In this document: positions 41,757-51,947 of the stretch, in pieces
Position numbering within the stretch: position 1 is the stretch's first letter
Layout: each line of letters starts with the position of its first letter
Source of the DNA: Cichorium intybus
Lineage: Eukaryota > Streptophyta > Magnoliopsida > Asterales > Asteraceae
Direction of reading: 5' to 3'
DNA length: 64,000 nt
NCBI GenBank assembly: GCA_023525715.1
Contig: JAKNSD010000064.1
Coordinates: 563,501 to 627,500 of the forward strand
The notes under the pieces: generated by a model
The model's database searches: none
Seen by the model: only the letters and a program-made list of their open reading frames with translations
What the model was told of the DNA's origin: nothing
Made by a program: the position numbers and the translations under genes

Positions 41757-42462
41757 TTAATGTCTCCAAAACCTGTCGTAAGTGTTGACTATGTTCCTCC
41801 TTACTTCGTGAATAGATAAGTATGTCGTCGATGAACACTATCACGAATTTATCTAGGTAAGGTCGGCATACTCGGTTCATTAGATCCATAAACACTGCGG
41901 GCGCATTAATCAATCCGAAAGGCATCACAACGAATTCATAATGGCCATAGCGAGTTCTGAATGCCGTTTTAGGAACGTCTTCTTCTTGGACTTTGAGTTG
42001 GTGATATCCCGACCTTAGATCGATTTTTGAGAAATAACTCGATCCTTGGAGTTGATCGAACATGTCGTCAATTCGTGGTAGCGGGTATCGGTTCTTGATG
42101 GTGAGCTTGTTCAACTCCCGATAGTCAATGCACATACGAAATGATCCATCCTTCTTCTTTACGAACAAGACTGGCGCTCCCCAAGGTGAGAAGCTTGGTC
42201 TGATAAACCCTTTACTTAGCAGTTCGTTTAGTTGGCTGGATAATTCTTGCATTTCTGTCGGGGCTAATCGGTAAGGTGCTTTTGCTACCGGGGTGGCTCC
42301 TGGAATCAAATCGATTCTGAACTCGACTTGTCATGCGGGTGGTACTCCTGGAAGGTCTTCTGGGAATACATCGGAAAAGTCGCAGACTTCGGGGATCTCT
42401 TTGATGTTCTTTACTTCTTTCTTCTCGTCAACAACGTGGGCTAAGAAGGCATGGTATCTTTT

Positions 42463-44088
42463 CTATAGGTATTTTCGGGCTTTGATGCAAGAAACGATTC
42501 GGAGGCTGGTACTGGGTTTATCACCGTAGACAACAAAAGTCTTGTCATTCGGCAGATGAAGTCGGATTCCTCGTTCGTAACACATGATGTCGGCATGATG
42601 GGGAATTAGCCAATCCATACCAACAATCACGTCAAAACTTCCTATTTTAACAGGCATTAAATCGATTTGAAAGGAGTGATCGTCCAGAGTAAGTGTACAG
42701 CCTATGTATATGTCGTTTGTGCTTTCAGTTTTGCCATTTGCCATCTCTAATGTAAATGTTTCATTGAGTGGTTGTGGGTTTTGTTTTAATAAGTATTTAA
42801 ACTCGTGGCTTACGAAACTCCTCTCCGCACCGCTATCGAATAGTACACAAGCATATGAGTTATTGACGAGGAACGTACCGGTAACCACGGTAGGATCCTC
42901 TACTGCTTCCGCGCGTCCCATGGCTAGGACTCTTCCATTTCTCCCCACGTTCTTTGTCTTTGGGCAATCACGCTTAAAATGCCCTGTCTCACCGCAACCA
43001 TAGCAAGCTTGACTCACCCCAGCATTAGAGGCTTGGGTGGTTTGTGGAACTGGCGCCTTGCAGAAACGGGCGGTATGCCCCTTTTTGTTACAGTTCGAGC
43101 AGTGCATCTCCCTATATGCTCCGGTGTGGTGGAAATTACACTTGTTGCACTTGGGTAGTGTCCCATTATACTGCTTGGTTGTTGTAGGGGTAGTAGGGAT
43201 AGTGGCTGCACGGACTGCCACAATCTGTTGTCTCTTGGCATTTTCTTGGTTAGGCTGACCCCTCCCCCTGTTCCAGGGTTTCCTTTTGTGGTCCTTCTCC
43301 TTTGGTTGTTCAGTTCTTGGGGTCATGGTTCCCTGGCGAAGCCCATGGTCAACTAGTCGTTGGGCTAGTCGTTTGGCGCTGTCGAAGGTAGCGGGGCTTG
43401 CTGATTCTACATTTCCTTGGATCTGAGGAGATAGCCCCCAGATATAGCGCTCCACTTTCACAGATTCTGGCGTGACCATAGTAGGGCAGAGGGTTGCCAG
43501 GTCATTGAATCGGTTCGTGTAGGAGGTCAGGTCTGAACCTTTCATAGTGAGGTTCCACAGCTCTTGTTCTAGTTTCTGGATCTCCCTCCTGGGACAGTAC
43601 TCTTTCATCAGCATGGTCTTCAGTTCCTCCCAACTCATTGAGTTGGCCACAGGAAGTGTCAGAGCCTTAACATGGCCCTTCCACCAGGACATAGCCGTAT
43701 CAGCAAAGGTACCAGCGGCGAATTTTACTTTAGATTCCTCAGAGCATGCGGAGATTTCAAAGATTAATTATGTTTTCTCAATCCATCTCGTGAGAGCAAG
43801 GACACCACCAGTACCGTTGAAAGCCACTGGTTTACAATTAACAAAGTCTTTGTATGTGCATACTCGCGAGTGGTTTGATGTTTCTACATTTGTGGAGTCG
43901 TTGGTGGCATTTCTGCTCCCACTTCCATTCGTCCCATTGTTGTTAATCTGGGCAATAGCGGCTGTCACGGCGGCTGTCACGGCGGCTTGGAAAGTCGCTG
44001 AGTTCATCATGTGTGGATCGGGTGTTCCGGCTGGTGTGCTCCTAGTGTTTCTCCTTTTGGGTGGCATATTTCTGCCATAATGATCCAA
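42463..44088 (-). pseudogene. gag: Chromovirus copy 2 gag-protease with stops
   Basis: From the ATG at 44088 (MDHYGRNMPPKRRNTRSTPA) the frame reads to a TAA at 43768, then continues (SWWKGHVKALTLPV; KEYCPRREIQKLEQELWNLT capsid region) through Cys-His knuckles (CSNCNKKGHTARFC and CYGCGETGHFKRDC) and the protease motif LFDSGAERSFVS to GMDWLIPHHADI and a TAG at 42463. Pol follows in the same frame, so the ancestor had a single gag-pol ORF. It is not functional with these stops. Confidence 0.88.
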
Positions 44089-44837
44089 GATTGAACGATG
44101 GTAAGCTCTTGGTAAAGGTGATCAAAGTACGGCTTTTCTATTATACGTTTATGTCGACTATGTAGTGATAGGGGTATAAGAGGTGCATAAAGAGTCTAGA
44201 TGTATGGTTTTATAGTATCACAAAATACTCGTATAGTATTTTGTTTTATGTTTTGTTCTAGTGTTTTTCCTTGTATATGGTTCTTGGTAAGTCTTTAGAA
44301 GTTGTTATAAGTAAGGTGGTTTCTAAGGGGTATGAGAGGTATGTAAGAGAAAATTCTAAGTGTACGACTTCGTAGTATTCATAAAATACTCACGTAGTAT
44401 TTTAACTCTATGTTTAGTTCTATAGCGTCTTAAAATACTCCCATAGTATTTTAAAAAAAATTTTGTTTAGTTGTTTGATCATTGGTAAGTGTTCGGACTT
44501 GTTGTTCACCACGACTATCCCTAAGTACCCGTTAATTATATCTTGGACCAATAGAGTTGATCAGGCTCTATTTATCCAAGACATAATTACCAAAGCACTT
44601 AGGTCTATCCGTAGTATTTCAACTCATCCTAATACTTTTGTATGTCTTCGTTATAATATCGTTCTAGTATGTATGTATGTATGTATTTACACTTTTATAA
44701 AAATTACCGTTGTAATTTTAAAAATATACTTGTATGAAAATATTTTCGAGAGTTTTAGTCCCATTGTATTTATAGTTGTATATCTTTTAATGGATTGATA
44801 TACTTAGTTCACTATAAACAATGCTCTGATACCAATC
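44089..44837 (-). other. Chromovirus copy 2 leader with primer site and hairpins
   Basis: The leader is about 730 bases on the minus strand. The primer site TTGGTATCAGAGCAT (44821-44835) is two bases from the LTR. Three copies of an inverted repeat AAAATACT-5 bases-AGTATTTT lie at 44222-44242, 44383-44403 and 44432-44452. A long imperfect hairpin spans about 44519-44604 (arms AATTATATCTTGGA and TCCAAGACATAATT). No ORF is recognised. Confidence 0.75.
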
Positions 44838-47511
44838 TGTCACACCCTTAAACCTTATTGGCGGAATAGTTCAAGGATGGATGACTTCATGAACAATATC
44901 ATAACAAAGTTGAATAGTAGTGAAATCCAAGCACACAACCATCGTTTAAATCAATTACAAATGTTACAAAGTTTACTTATTACATGTCTCATGTACAATT
45001 GAAATGATAACAAAATAGATAAAAACGACGTCGTAACGTCATTACTTGTAGCGCTTGCATTTACCTTGTCAGTTTCCTGAGAATACAAGTAGTTGAAAAA
45101 GTGTCAACAATTAAGTTGGTGAGTTCATAAGATTTTGTAATAGAAAAGCCCTTTGTTTGTAAACGGTAGTAATTGAGAACCAAGAAAATCCTATATTTTC
45201 TTATAAAAATGACCAAGTCTTTAACTCCCAAAGACTAAAATGTAATATGTATAATTGTAGTGTAATAAATTGGTTTTACTCTTTATTAATTTCAATATAA
45301 TATTTCATGACTATCAAATAAAGAACGGCCAGGTAGAATATCAAATGGGGAGGCAGGACCCTTTCAGCGTATACGCCTTACGGAAATCCAACAACCTAGC
45401 TCAATTGATCGGCCTAGACACCACTCTCGTACGTAGATCAATCGGTATTATATTTTTGGAATTATAATTGAATTGTTATAATAATAACGTAAATAATTTA
45501 TAAAAGAAATTATTAAGTTGATATTTTTACCCGTGAGATACTCTATAACCATACTGTGACTAGTTGGCCTGTTGCGACGTTCTTCAAGCGTCGAAATGGT
45601 AGACATTTGGACACCTCAGACCTGCCGGTCTAGCTGTAGCGAGCAGCTCAGGTGCGGGGTTGTCAAGCCCCGTATAGATCTATACTCAAATATCGCGCTC
45701 TCTTACCGAGACTCTGGTTATAAATGTACAGGACTTATAGTAGGTACTTATAAAAGTACTGTGAAGATTCATCTCACAAAATGTATGTATTTCAATCAAC
45801 TTGTTTACGTACGATTTGTATATAAAAACTCTTGTAATTGTCCATTATCATTTTTCCCATGATAATATAGTGTTGTTAAATAATTATATAATTTTATATA
45901 ATTATTTTTGTCATGTTTAAGCGTCAATATAACCTTATGTTCGTAAACTATTCCAATAATAGTCTATTTTTAGTAATTCCGTCGTAACAATCATATTTTG
46001 CGAGTATTAACGAAGTAACTTGTTCAAATGTTTATAAATATCATCTTTTAAGATATTTCTCACAAAAATGGTGTAATAACTTGGTTATATCCATTTTTGT
46101 TGGAAAATAATATTTTTGTTTATAAAAACGTAGTTTTTACTAGTCTTCATTTTTATAACGTTCTTACCCAAGATCTAGTATTTTTTTTTGTACGATTTAT
46201 TTGTGGTTTTGTAATTTTTACATAACTTAATATGTCAAAGTGTTCATAATACATGGATCTATTCATATTTTATGTCAAGTTCATCTTTATAATATTTTGT
46301 CCAAGATCTAGTATTTTTGTATGGTTTATTTGTAGTTTTGTAATTTTTACATAACTTAATATGTCAAAGTGTTCATAATACATGGATCTATTCATATTTT
46401 ATGTCAAGGGCATTTTTACATAAATATTAACTTTATAAACTTGTGTAAATCAACATGTATAACAATAAAACACATATAAACTTGAATAAAACAACACTTA
46501 TAGTAAAAGAACTTGTATTCTCCCCCAAAAGGTTTGAAAAGATGAAAATGAGGGGTATGAACTCACATTGAGTGGTAGATCTTAAGGTTTCTTGGTAGAA
46601 GGTTGAAAAGTTTGGTTCTAGGACTTGGATGACTCTTGGACAAAGCTAATATCCAATAGATTTTGATGGATGTTAGTGTGTAAAAAGGTGTAGAACTTGT
46701 GTTATGTATATTAGAATCAAAAGAGGAATGAAACTTACTACTTAATCTTGTGAAGAGAGCTTGAAATTGAAACTTGAAAGTGAAGATGGTGGTGATGGTC
46801 TTGGAGCCGAGAGCAAGAGGGAGAGGAGAGAAAGAAGAAGTTTGGTTGGATACAAATGAATTTGGCTAGTCTCTCTTGGAAGATTTATACTTAGATATTT
46901 CCTATTATAAAATTACTAGCTTCATAAGTGCCTTAGGTTTTAAATATTTACCACTAAGGTCTTAATGGAGCACTTGTTTCAGCCAAATGAGTGTAGGATG
47001 GGGGTGGGGTAGGGTAGGGTTAGTTTTTATAAAAATAGCAATGTACTTATAAAAATGGGTGACTTTTATAAAATCGTAAGTCGTTTTAGTAAATTTTTAT
47101 GCGTTTTTAACGAAACGAAGTTCTAAATAATTATTTTGTATAAAAACATTGTCAAACATTTATTTTGATTGAAACATCACTTGTTGGATGTCAGAATACG
47201 CGTTTAAGCGCGGTATTCTTCCGATTTCGCGATTTTTGACGTTTTACCGTAAATTGTATTTAGATTTGGCATTAAATACTAGATACTATTACGTTACTTA
47301 TCATATAAGTTTTTATTGCATATGTGATGTTTAAGGCACCACATTTTGAAATTTGAGTCGAAACCCTGTGTACATTTATCCGTTCACAGCGGTTTAATCG
47401 TTATAACTTTCACATACGAACTCCGTTTTCGATGTTCTATATATCCACAGTTTCGTATTTACGAGTAGATCACTTTATGAATATTATTATTCTCAAAATA
47501 ATAATTGTACG
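44838..47511 (-). repeat. 5' LTR (element sense) of chromovirus copy 2, larger piece
   Basis: It matches 36084-38757 closely and carries the same 132-base tandem duplication (46168 and 46301) and the TATA candidate at 46882-46889. It is interrupted after GTACG by the SIRE-type element; the remainder is at 58192-58393. Confidence 0.93.
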
Positions 47512-48841
47512 TGTTGAATAATGTTTTTTATGTTTTTATGTGACCATCACTAAAATAAGTCGAAATGTTTTTATTAACAATTTATTTCAGATTGCGTAAA
47601 TTCGAGATCAACCAAACCGGAGAAAATGACGCTATGTACCAAAGAGCAAAAATGTCATCCAGCGACAGCAATCGCGACCCAACAGCTCATGTGTCGCAAA
47701 ATGAAGAAAATCAAAACAAAAGAAGAAAAAGGCTGGAACAGTGCAGATCGCGACCCGATCCAACCCAGATCGCGACCCGATCGTGATGACACATACGTGA
47801 CACTATGCTGACCAAAGATCGCGAACCGACGGCAACCAGACAAGATCGCGACCCGATCCATCTGCCCATCGCGACCCGACCATATCGCGACCCGATCTTC
47901 TTATAATCGCGACCCGATCCCAGCGACCAACTCCACCGAGTCGGGTAGTGGCCAGCACAAAAGTGGGAACCACTCGAGATCGCGACCCGATCCCATAGCA
48001 GATCGCGACCCGATCTTCGCTGGAACAGACTATAAATAGAGGCTTCCTCTAGCTGATTTTCAATACACAATACAACATACACTTATTATCCTCAAGCATA
48101 CCCACGACCAAACAGCTCAAAATTCTGATATTTCTGCATTTGGCAACGAGGATCAAACCGCAAAACCGCAAGAAACAAAACCTCCACCCGACACCAAACT
48201 TCAAACCTCTAAACAACCTCTACCCGACACCAAACTCCAAACCTCTAAACAACCTCTACCCGACACCAAAAATCACCAAAACCTCATCTTACCGTGAAGA
48301 ACAAGAAATCGACATATCAAGAAAAACGCTATCTTCCGCAGCTACCGATAAGTTCTTTTAAAATTATCCGTGTCGTTATTGATTTATTTAAACTGTTATA
48401 AATCAACTGTACCAAATCTCCAATACATCCAAATTGAACCGTGACAACGAAAACATATGTGGACTGTATTTAACCGAGACATCTAACTTTTAACTTCTAA
48501 CCTTTTTTATTTATTGTAAAAACACGTTATCGTTGATAATGGCGTTTATTACATCTAACATCTAATTTCTAACTTCTAACTTCTAACTTCTAACCTTTTT
48601 ATTTATTGTAAAAACACGTTATCGTTGATAATGGCGTTTATTACATCTAACCTTTAACTTCTAACTTTTACTTTATTTACCGCTTTCTGTCTATTTAAAT
48701 ATTGTCTAGTTTAGATTTACCGTTTTATTTTATTCCGCAACTCTTACTTATTCCGCATATTATAGATAAAATACATATCTGTCACACAGTAATCGGCTTA
48801 AAAACCCTTATTCGTGGTGATCGGTTATCGTATTTTCAACA
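47512..48841 (+). repeat. 5' LTR of the SIRE-type element
   Basis: Starts TGTTGAATAATG and ends CGTATTTTCAACA. Nine copies of GATCGCGACCCGATC or close variants lie between 47746 and 48015, just before TATAAATAG (48031-48039). Downstream there is a ~96-base direct repeat (containing ACACGTTATCGTTGATAATG, near 48520 and 48613) and a run of AACTTCT units (48565-48595). Confidence 0.95.
47746..48015 (+). promoter_or_regulatory. Array of GATCGCGACCCGATC motifs upstream of the LTR TATA box
   Basis: Copies start at 47746, 47768, 47817 (diverged), 47844, 47868, 47884, 47906, 47978 and 48001. Each has inverted arms GATCG and CGATC around CGACC, so each could bind a dimeric factor or be a dense CpG methylation target. 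Both roles are inference. The last copy ends 15 bases before TATAAATAG. Confidence 0.6.
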
Positions 48842-49133
48842 ATTGGTATCAGAGCTTGTGTGATTTACTTTGAAATTTTTGTCGAGAACTTTTGTGTAGC
48901 GTCTTTATAAACCACCAATAAGTTTCCTTTAAAAATTTCATCTTAATATCACTTGTTCAAAAATCAAAAAAAAAAAAATTAAAAAAAAAACATTTAAAAA
49001 TTACTTGTGTGATTTATTTTGAAAATTTTTGTCGAAAACTTTTGTGTAGCGTTTTTATAAACCACCAATAAGTTTTCTTTAAAAATTTCATTTTAGCATC
49101 ACATTTTCGTTAACAAAAAAAAAACAAACAAAA
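48842..49133 (+). other. SIRE-type leader: primer site and duplicated segment
   Basis: The primer site (TGGTATCAGAGC, 48844-48855) is followed by a direct repeat of about 106 bases at 48855-48960 and 49004-49110 (both start CTTGTGTGATTTA), separated by an A-rich stretch. The gag ATG follows at 49134. Confidence 0.85.
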
Positions 49134-51947
49134 ATGTATTCCGCAAACTACTCAAACATAAATTCTGTATCTATTGCTAACAATATAGGTTCAGGTACTC
49201 GAGCACCCATTCTTATTCCCGAAGAATATAAATCATGGGTAGGTCGTATGAATCTTCATCTCAACTCTATAAGTGAAGATGTGTGGAAATGTGTAGACGG
49301 ATCTCTACCAGATAACATGACCTCTCTTACGAGTAACTTGGATATACTGAATGAAAGGAAGAAACTCGAACTTCAAGCCAAAAAGGAGCTTGTGTCTGGA
49401 ATACCCCATAGTATTCTAAGCCAAATGAATGATATAATCCTTTTAACCGCAAACCAAATTTGGCAAACTTTGAAAAATCGTTTTGAAGGAAATGAGAGAA
49501 TCATTGGAAACAAGAAAACATCTGTTTTAAACGAATTTGACAACTTCAAAATGTTTTCACATGAGACCATCCATGATGCTCATGACAGATTCAATCTCAT
49601 TACCATCAAAATGAATAATTTAGGCATCAAAAAGTCACAGCATGAAATAAACCTCAAATTTTTAAACAACCTTTATGAAAGCTGGAAAATGGTCAAACTC
49701 ATCATTCAGGGAAATCCTGCAATCCATACTGAATCTTTGTACAATCTGTACGGAGAATTACAATCGTATGAATCCTCGATTGACCCACCAACGTCTACTT
49801 CTTTTGGAGGACCGCTTGCTCTGTTGTCAACATCCTCTCAAAACCAAACACATTTTCCTGATCAAAGTCAAATTGATCAAAACCAAGCTTTCTTAAGTAA
49901 TCCTTGTGACTTGTCTGATCCAAATAATGAAGCTGACTACCAACAATTGTGTGCCTTGGTAGCAAACACTAATCTCGAAAGATTTTTGCCACATCATAGA
50001 CCAAATTTTCAACAAAGATCCACTTTTGGACAAAACTTTCAGAATCGTGGATTTCAAAATAATCACAACTCTTACAATCAAAACAATGGTTTTCAAAATA
50101 ACCAAAATTCTGGATTTCAGCAAAATCATTCAAAACCATCTCAACAGAAACAAACTCAAACATCTAAAAGACCACCCGTTAAGAGCCAAAAGGCTGACAA
50201 TAACGATGATGATGATGATGTAATCATTTGTCACAAATGCAAAGGACTAAATCATTACGCCCGAGATTGTCGAGCCAAAATCAAGGTCAAAGACTCAGCT
50301 TACTACGCTCAAAAAGCCGAAGAACTGAAGAAACAAGAAAAGAAAGCAAAGCAAAAAGCTTTGATGGCATTCTACGAACCTAGCGTGGAACACTGGCCAA
50401 CTTCTGATGATGAAACAGATAATGAACCAGCTCAGTCAAACTTCTGCTTCATGGCAGACAATGAACCAACCACAAGAGCTCCATATGTCATCGATCAGGT
50501 ATGGTCTATGATCTCAGATCTCGGTCTTTCAAGAACATCATTTGAGTCCCACATGACTAAGATTGAGAACAGTCTAAAAGCTGATCTCAGACTATATCAT
50601 GACACAATAGTCAAATCTGATATCTACAAATCTGAATTACAAACCTTGCAACTCAGATTTGGAGAATCCACAAGGACTAGAGACAAACTTGAAAGAGACA
50701 TTGAACGAAAATCTGAAGAAAATAATCACATTCTAGAACAATTAAATGAAGCTCTAAAACAAAAAAGGGACTTAGAAATAAAAAATCAATCTATTATTTC
50801 ATCTGAAATAAAAGATACCTTAGAAAAGGAAGTCCTTCAGTTAAAACAAAAAGTTCAAGATTTAACTGACAAAAACACTAGTTTAATTCTAAAACTAGAT
50901 GATTCTTCAAAGCAAATCAAATTTCTTGAATCCGAAAATCAAAGATTTCAAGGAAAACTGGAATCTATCAATATTGCCAGAAAATTGAGTGATGATGTGT
51001 TCACTAAAGCAAACAACTTAGGAACTGGCAAAATTGATACGAACTATAAACCAGGAATTGGAAGAGAATCTTTTGAAAATGAAATGACTGAAAATGAAAA
51101 TGGGAAAATTAGTGAAAACTCTAAATCACCACAACCAGATTTTTTCTCATCTGCTAATGAGGACGATTCAGATGATGAAACAGTTATCAACTGCAGCCCA
51201 GATGATACCTTTTTCAACAAATCATTCAAAAGAGTTGTAAAATCTGAATCAGACTCTGCTAGTTCAGTAACTCATCAATTGAGATCTACTAAACTAACAA
51301 AGAATGATGGCACAATCAAACTTGAAAATTTCTTAAATGGAGAAAATTCTGATCATCAAAACGGTAGTACTTCTGTTCCAACAGTCTTTCCCTCTTTAAA
51401 CTCAACCTTTATTGGAAAGAACAGTCTGGGACAAAAGTATTCAAAGAAACAGCAGACAAATAAACAACCCATTCAAGCTGTCTTTAAACCAAAAGAACAA
51501 AGCAAGCCCATTGTTTTCAAAGAAAAACCTTTGAAACCAGTCGCTGTGCCACAAAAACAAACCTTTAATCCAAAACAAAAACCTTTTCAAAAACCGATTC
51601 AAAGTCACTTTCAAAAGATAAACTTCAATCTCTCAAGAAACTTTCAGAAACCATCATTTCACCAAATTCCATTCCATCATCAAAGTGTTTTTCAAAACCA
51701 TTCAGATCCCAGATACAAAGAAAGGTTATCAAACAGAACTTCACATATAGGATATTTTTCAGAAAATCAAAAATCGTTTCAAATGACAGGTTTTCAAAGA
51801 CAAATCTTAAATTGGGAAAATCTGATAAGTCAAATCAAGCCTCAATCACTTCGTCCAATTAACAAAAACCATAATGATTTCAGATTATCAAAAACCATTA
51901 ACAAATCAGGACCCACCATGGTTTGGGTACCTAAACTTTCTGTCTAA
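49134..51947 (+). CDS. gag: SIRE-type gag with zinc knuckle and coiled-coil extension
   Basis: A 937-residue ORF. The N-terminal capsid region of the copia type (PILIPEEYKSWVGRMNLHLN; IWQTLKNRFEGNE) spans residues 20-230. A Gln/Asn/Phe-rich linker follows, then an Asp run and one Cys-His knuckle near residue 363 (CHKCKGLNHYARDC, C-x2-C-x4-H-x4-C). Residues 500-625 are strongly helical and charged (KSEENNHILEQLNEALKQKR; LEKEVLQLKQKVQDLTDKNT), likely a coiled coil. A basic Gln/Lys/Phe-rich part ends MVWVPKLSV then TAA at 51945. Such a long gag tail is typical of SIRE elements. The protein should form cytoplasmic particles that package element RNA. Confidence 0.92.
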   Translation: MYSANYSNINSVSIANNIGSGTRAPILIPEEYKSWVGRMNLHLNSISEDVWKCVDGSLPDNMTSLTSNLDILNERKKLELQAKKELVSGIPHSILSQMNDIILLTANQIWQTLKNRFEGNERIIGNKKTSVLNEFDNFKMFSHETIHDAHDRFNLITIKMNNLGIKKSQHEINLKFLNNLYESWKMVKLIIQGNPAIHTESLYNLYGELQSYESSIDPPTSTSFGGPLALLSTSSQNQTHFPDQSQIDQNQAFLSNPCDLSDPNNEADYQQLCALVANTNLERFLPHHRPNFQQRSTFGQNFQNRGFQNNHNSYNQNNGFQNNQNSGFQQNHSKPSQQKQTQTSKRPPVKSQKADNNDDDDDVIICHKCKGLNHYARDCRAKIKVKDSAYYAQKAEELKKQEKKAKQKALMAFYEPSVEHWPTSDDETDNEPAQSNFCFMADNEPTTRAPYVIDQVWSMISDLGLSRTSFESHMTKIENSLKADLRLYHDTIVKSDIYKSELQTLQLRFGESTRTRDKLERDIERKSEENNHILEQLNEALKQKRDLEIKNQSIISSEIKDTLEKEVLQLKQKVQDLTDKNTSLILKLDDSSKQIKFLESENQRFQGKLESINIARKLSDDVFTKANNLGTGKIDTNYKPGIGRESFENEMTENENGKISENSKSPQPDFFSSANEDDSDDETVINCSPDDTFFNKSFKRVVKSESDSASSVTHQLRSTKLTKNDGTIKLENFLNGENSDHQNGSTSVPTVFPSLNSTFIGKNSLGQKYSKKQQTNKQPIQAVFKPKEQSKPIVFKEKPLKPVAVPQKQTFNPKQKPFQKPIQSHFQKINFNLSRNFQKPSFHQIPFHHQSVFQNHSDPRYKERLSNRTSHIGYFSENQKSFQMTGFQRQILNWENLISQIKPQSLRPINKNHNDFRLSKTINKSGPTMVWVPKLSV

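Larger units (their letters stand above)
39008..42462 (-). pseudogene. pol: Chromovirus copy 2 pol, with stops and a MITE
   Basis: RT is seen at 42309-41760 (VIVFIDDILIYSRSKEEH), interrupted by a MITE at 41227-41756, then continues (EKLYVKFSKCEFW) into RNase H (YCDASNQGLGSVLMQ), integrase zinc part (HPGSDKMYLDLKKLYWWPNM), core (ISDRDSRFTSHFW, HPQTGGQSERT) and a C-terminal chromodomain-like part (VRWSAKRGPEFTWE). In-frame stops are at 42331 (TGA), 41174 (TGA), 40556 (TAG) and 40400 (TGA). Allowing for the MITE plus its TTA duplication (533 bases), the frame stays the same throughout. The stops at 42331 and 41174 fall where copy 1 has arginine, so CGA to TGA changes are likely. Confidence 0.9.

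Noticed and set aside
47655..48082. Arg/Ser-rich ORFs in the SIRE LTR
   Set aside because: Chance frames over the GATCGCGACCCGATC array; the same frames recur in the other LTR and simply follow the repeat.
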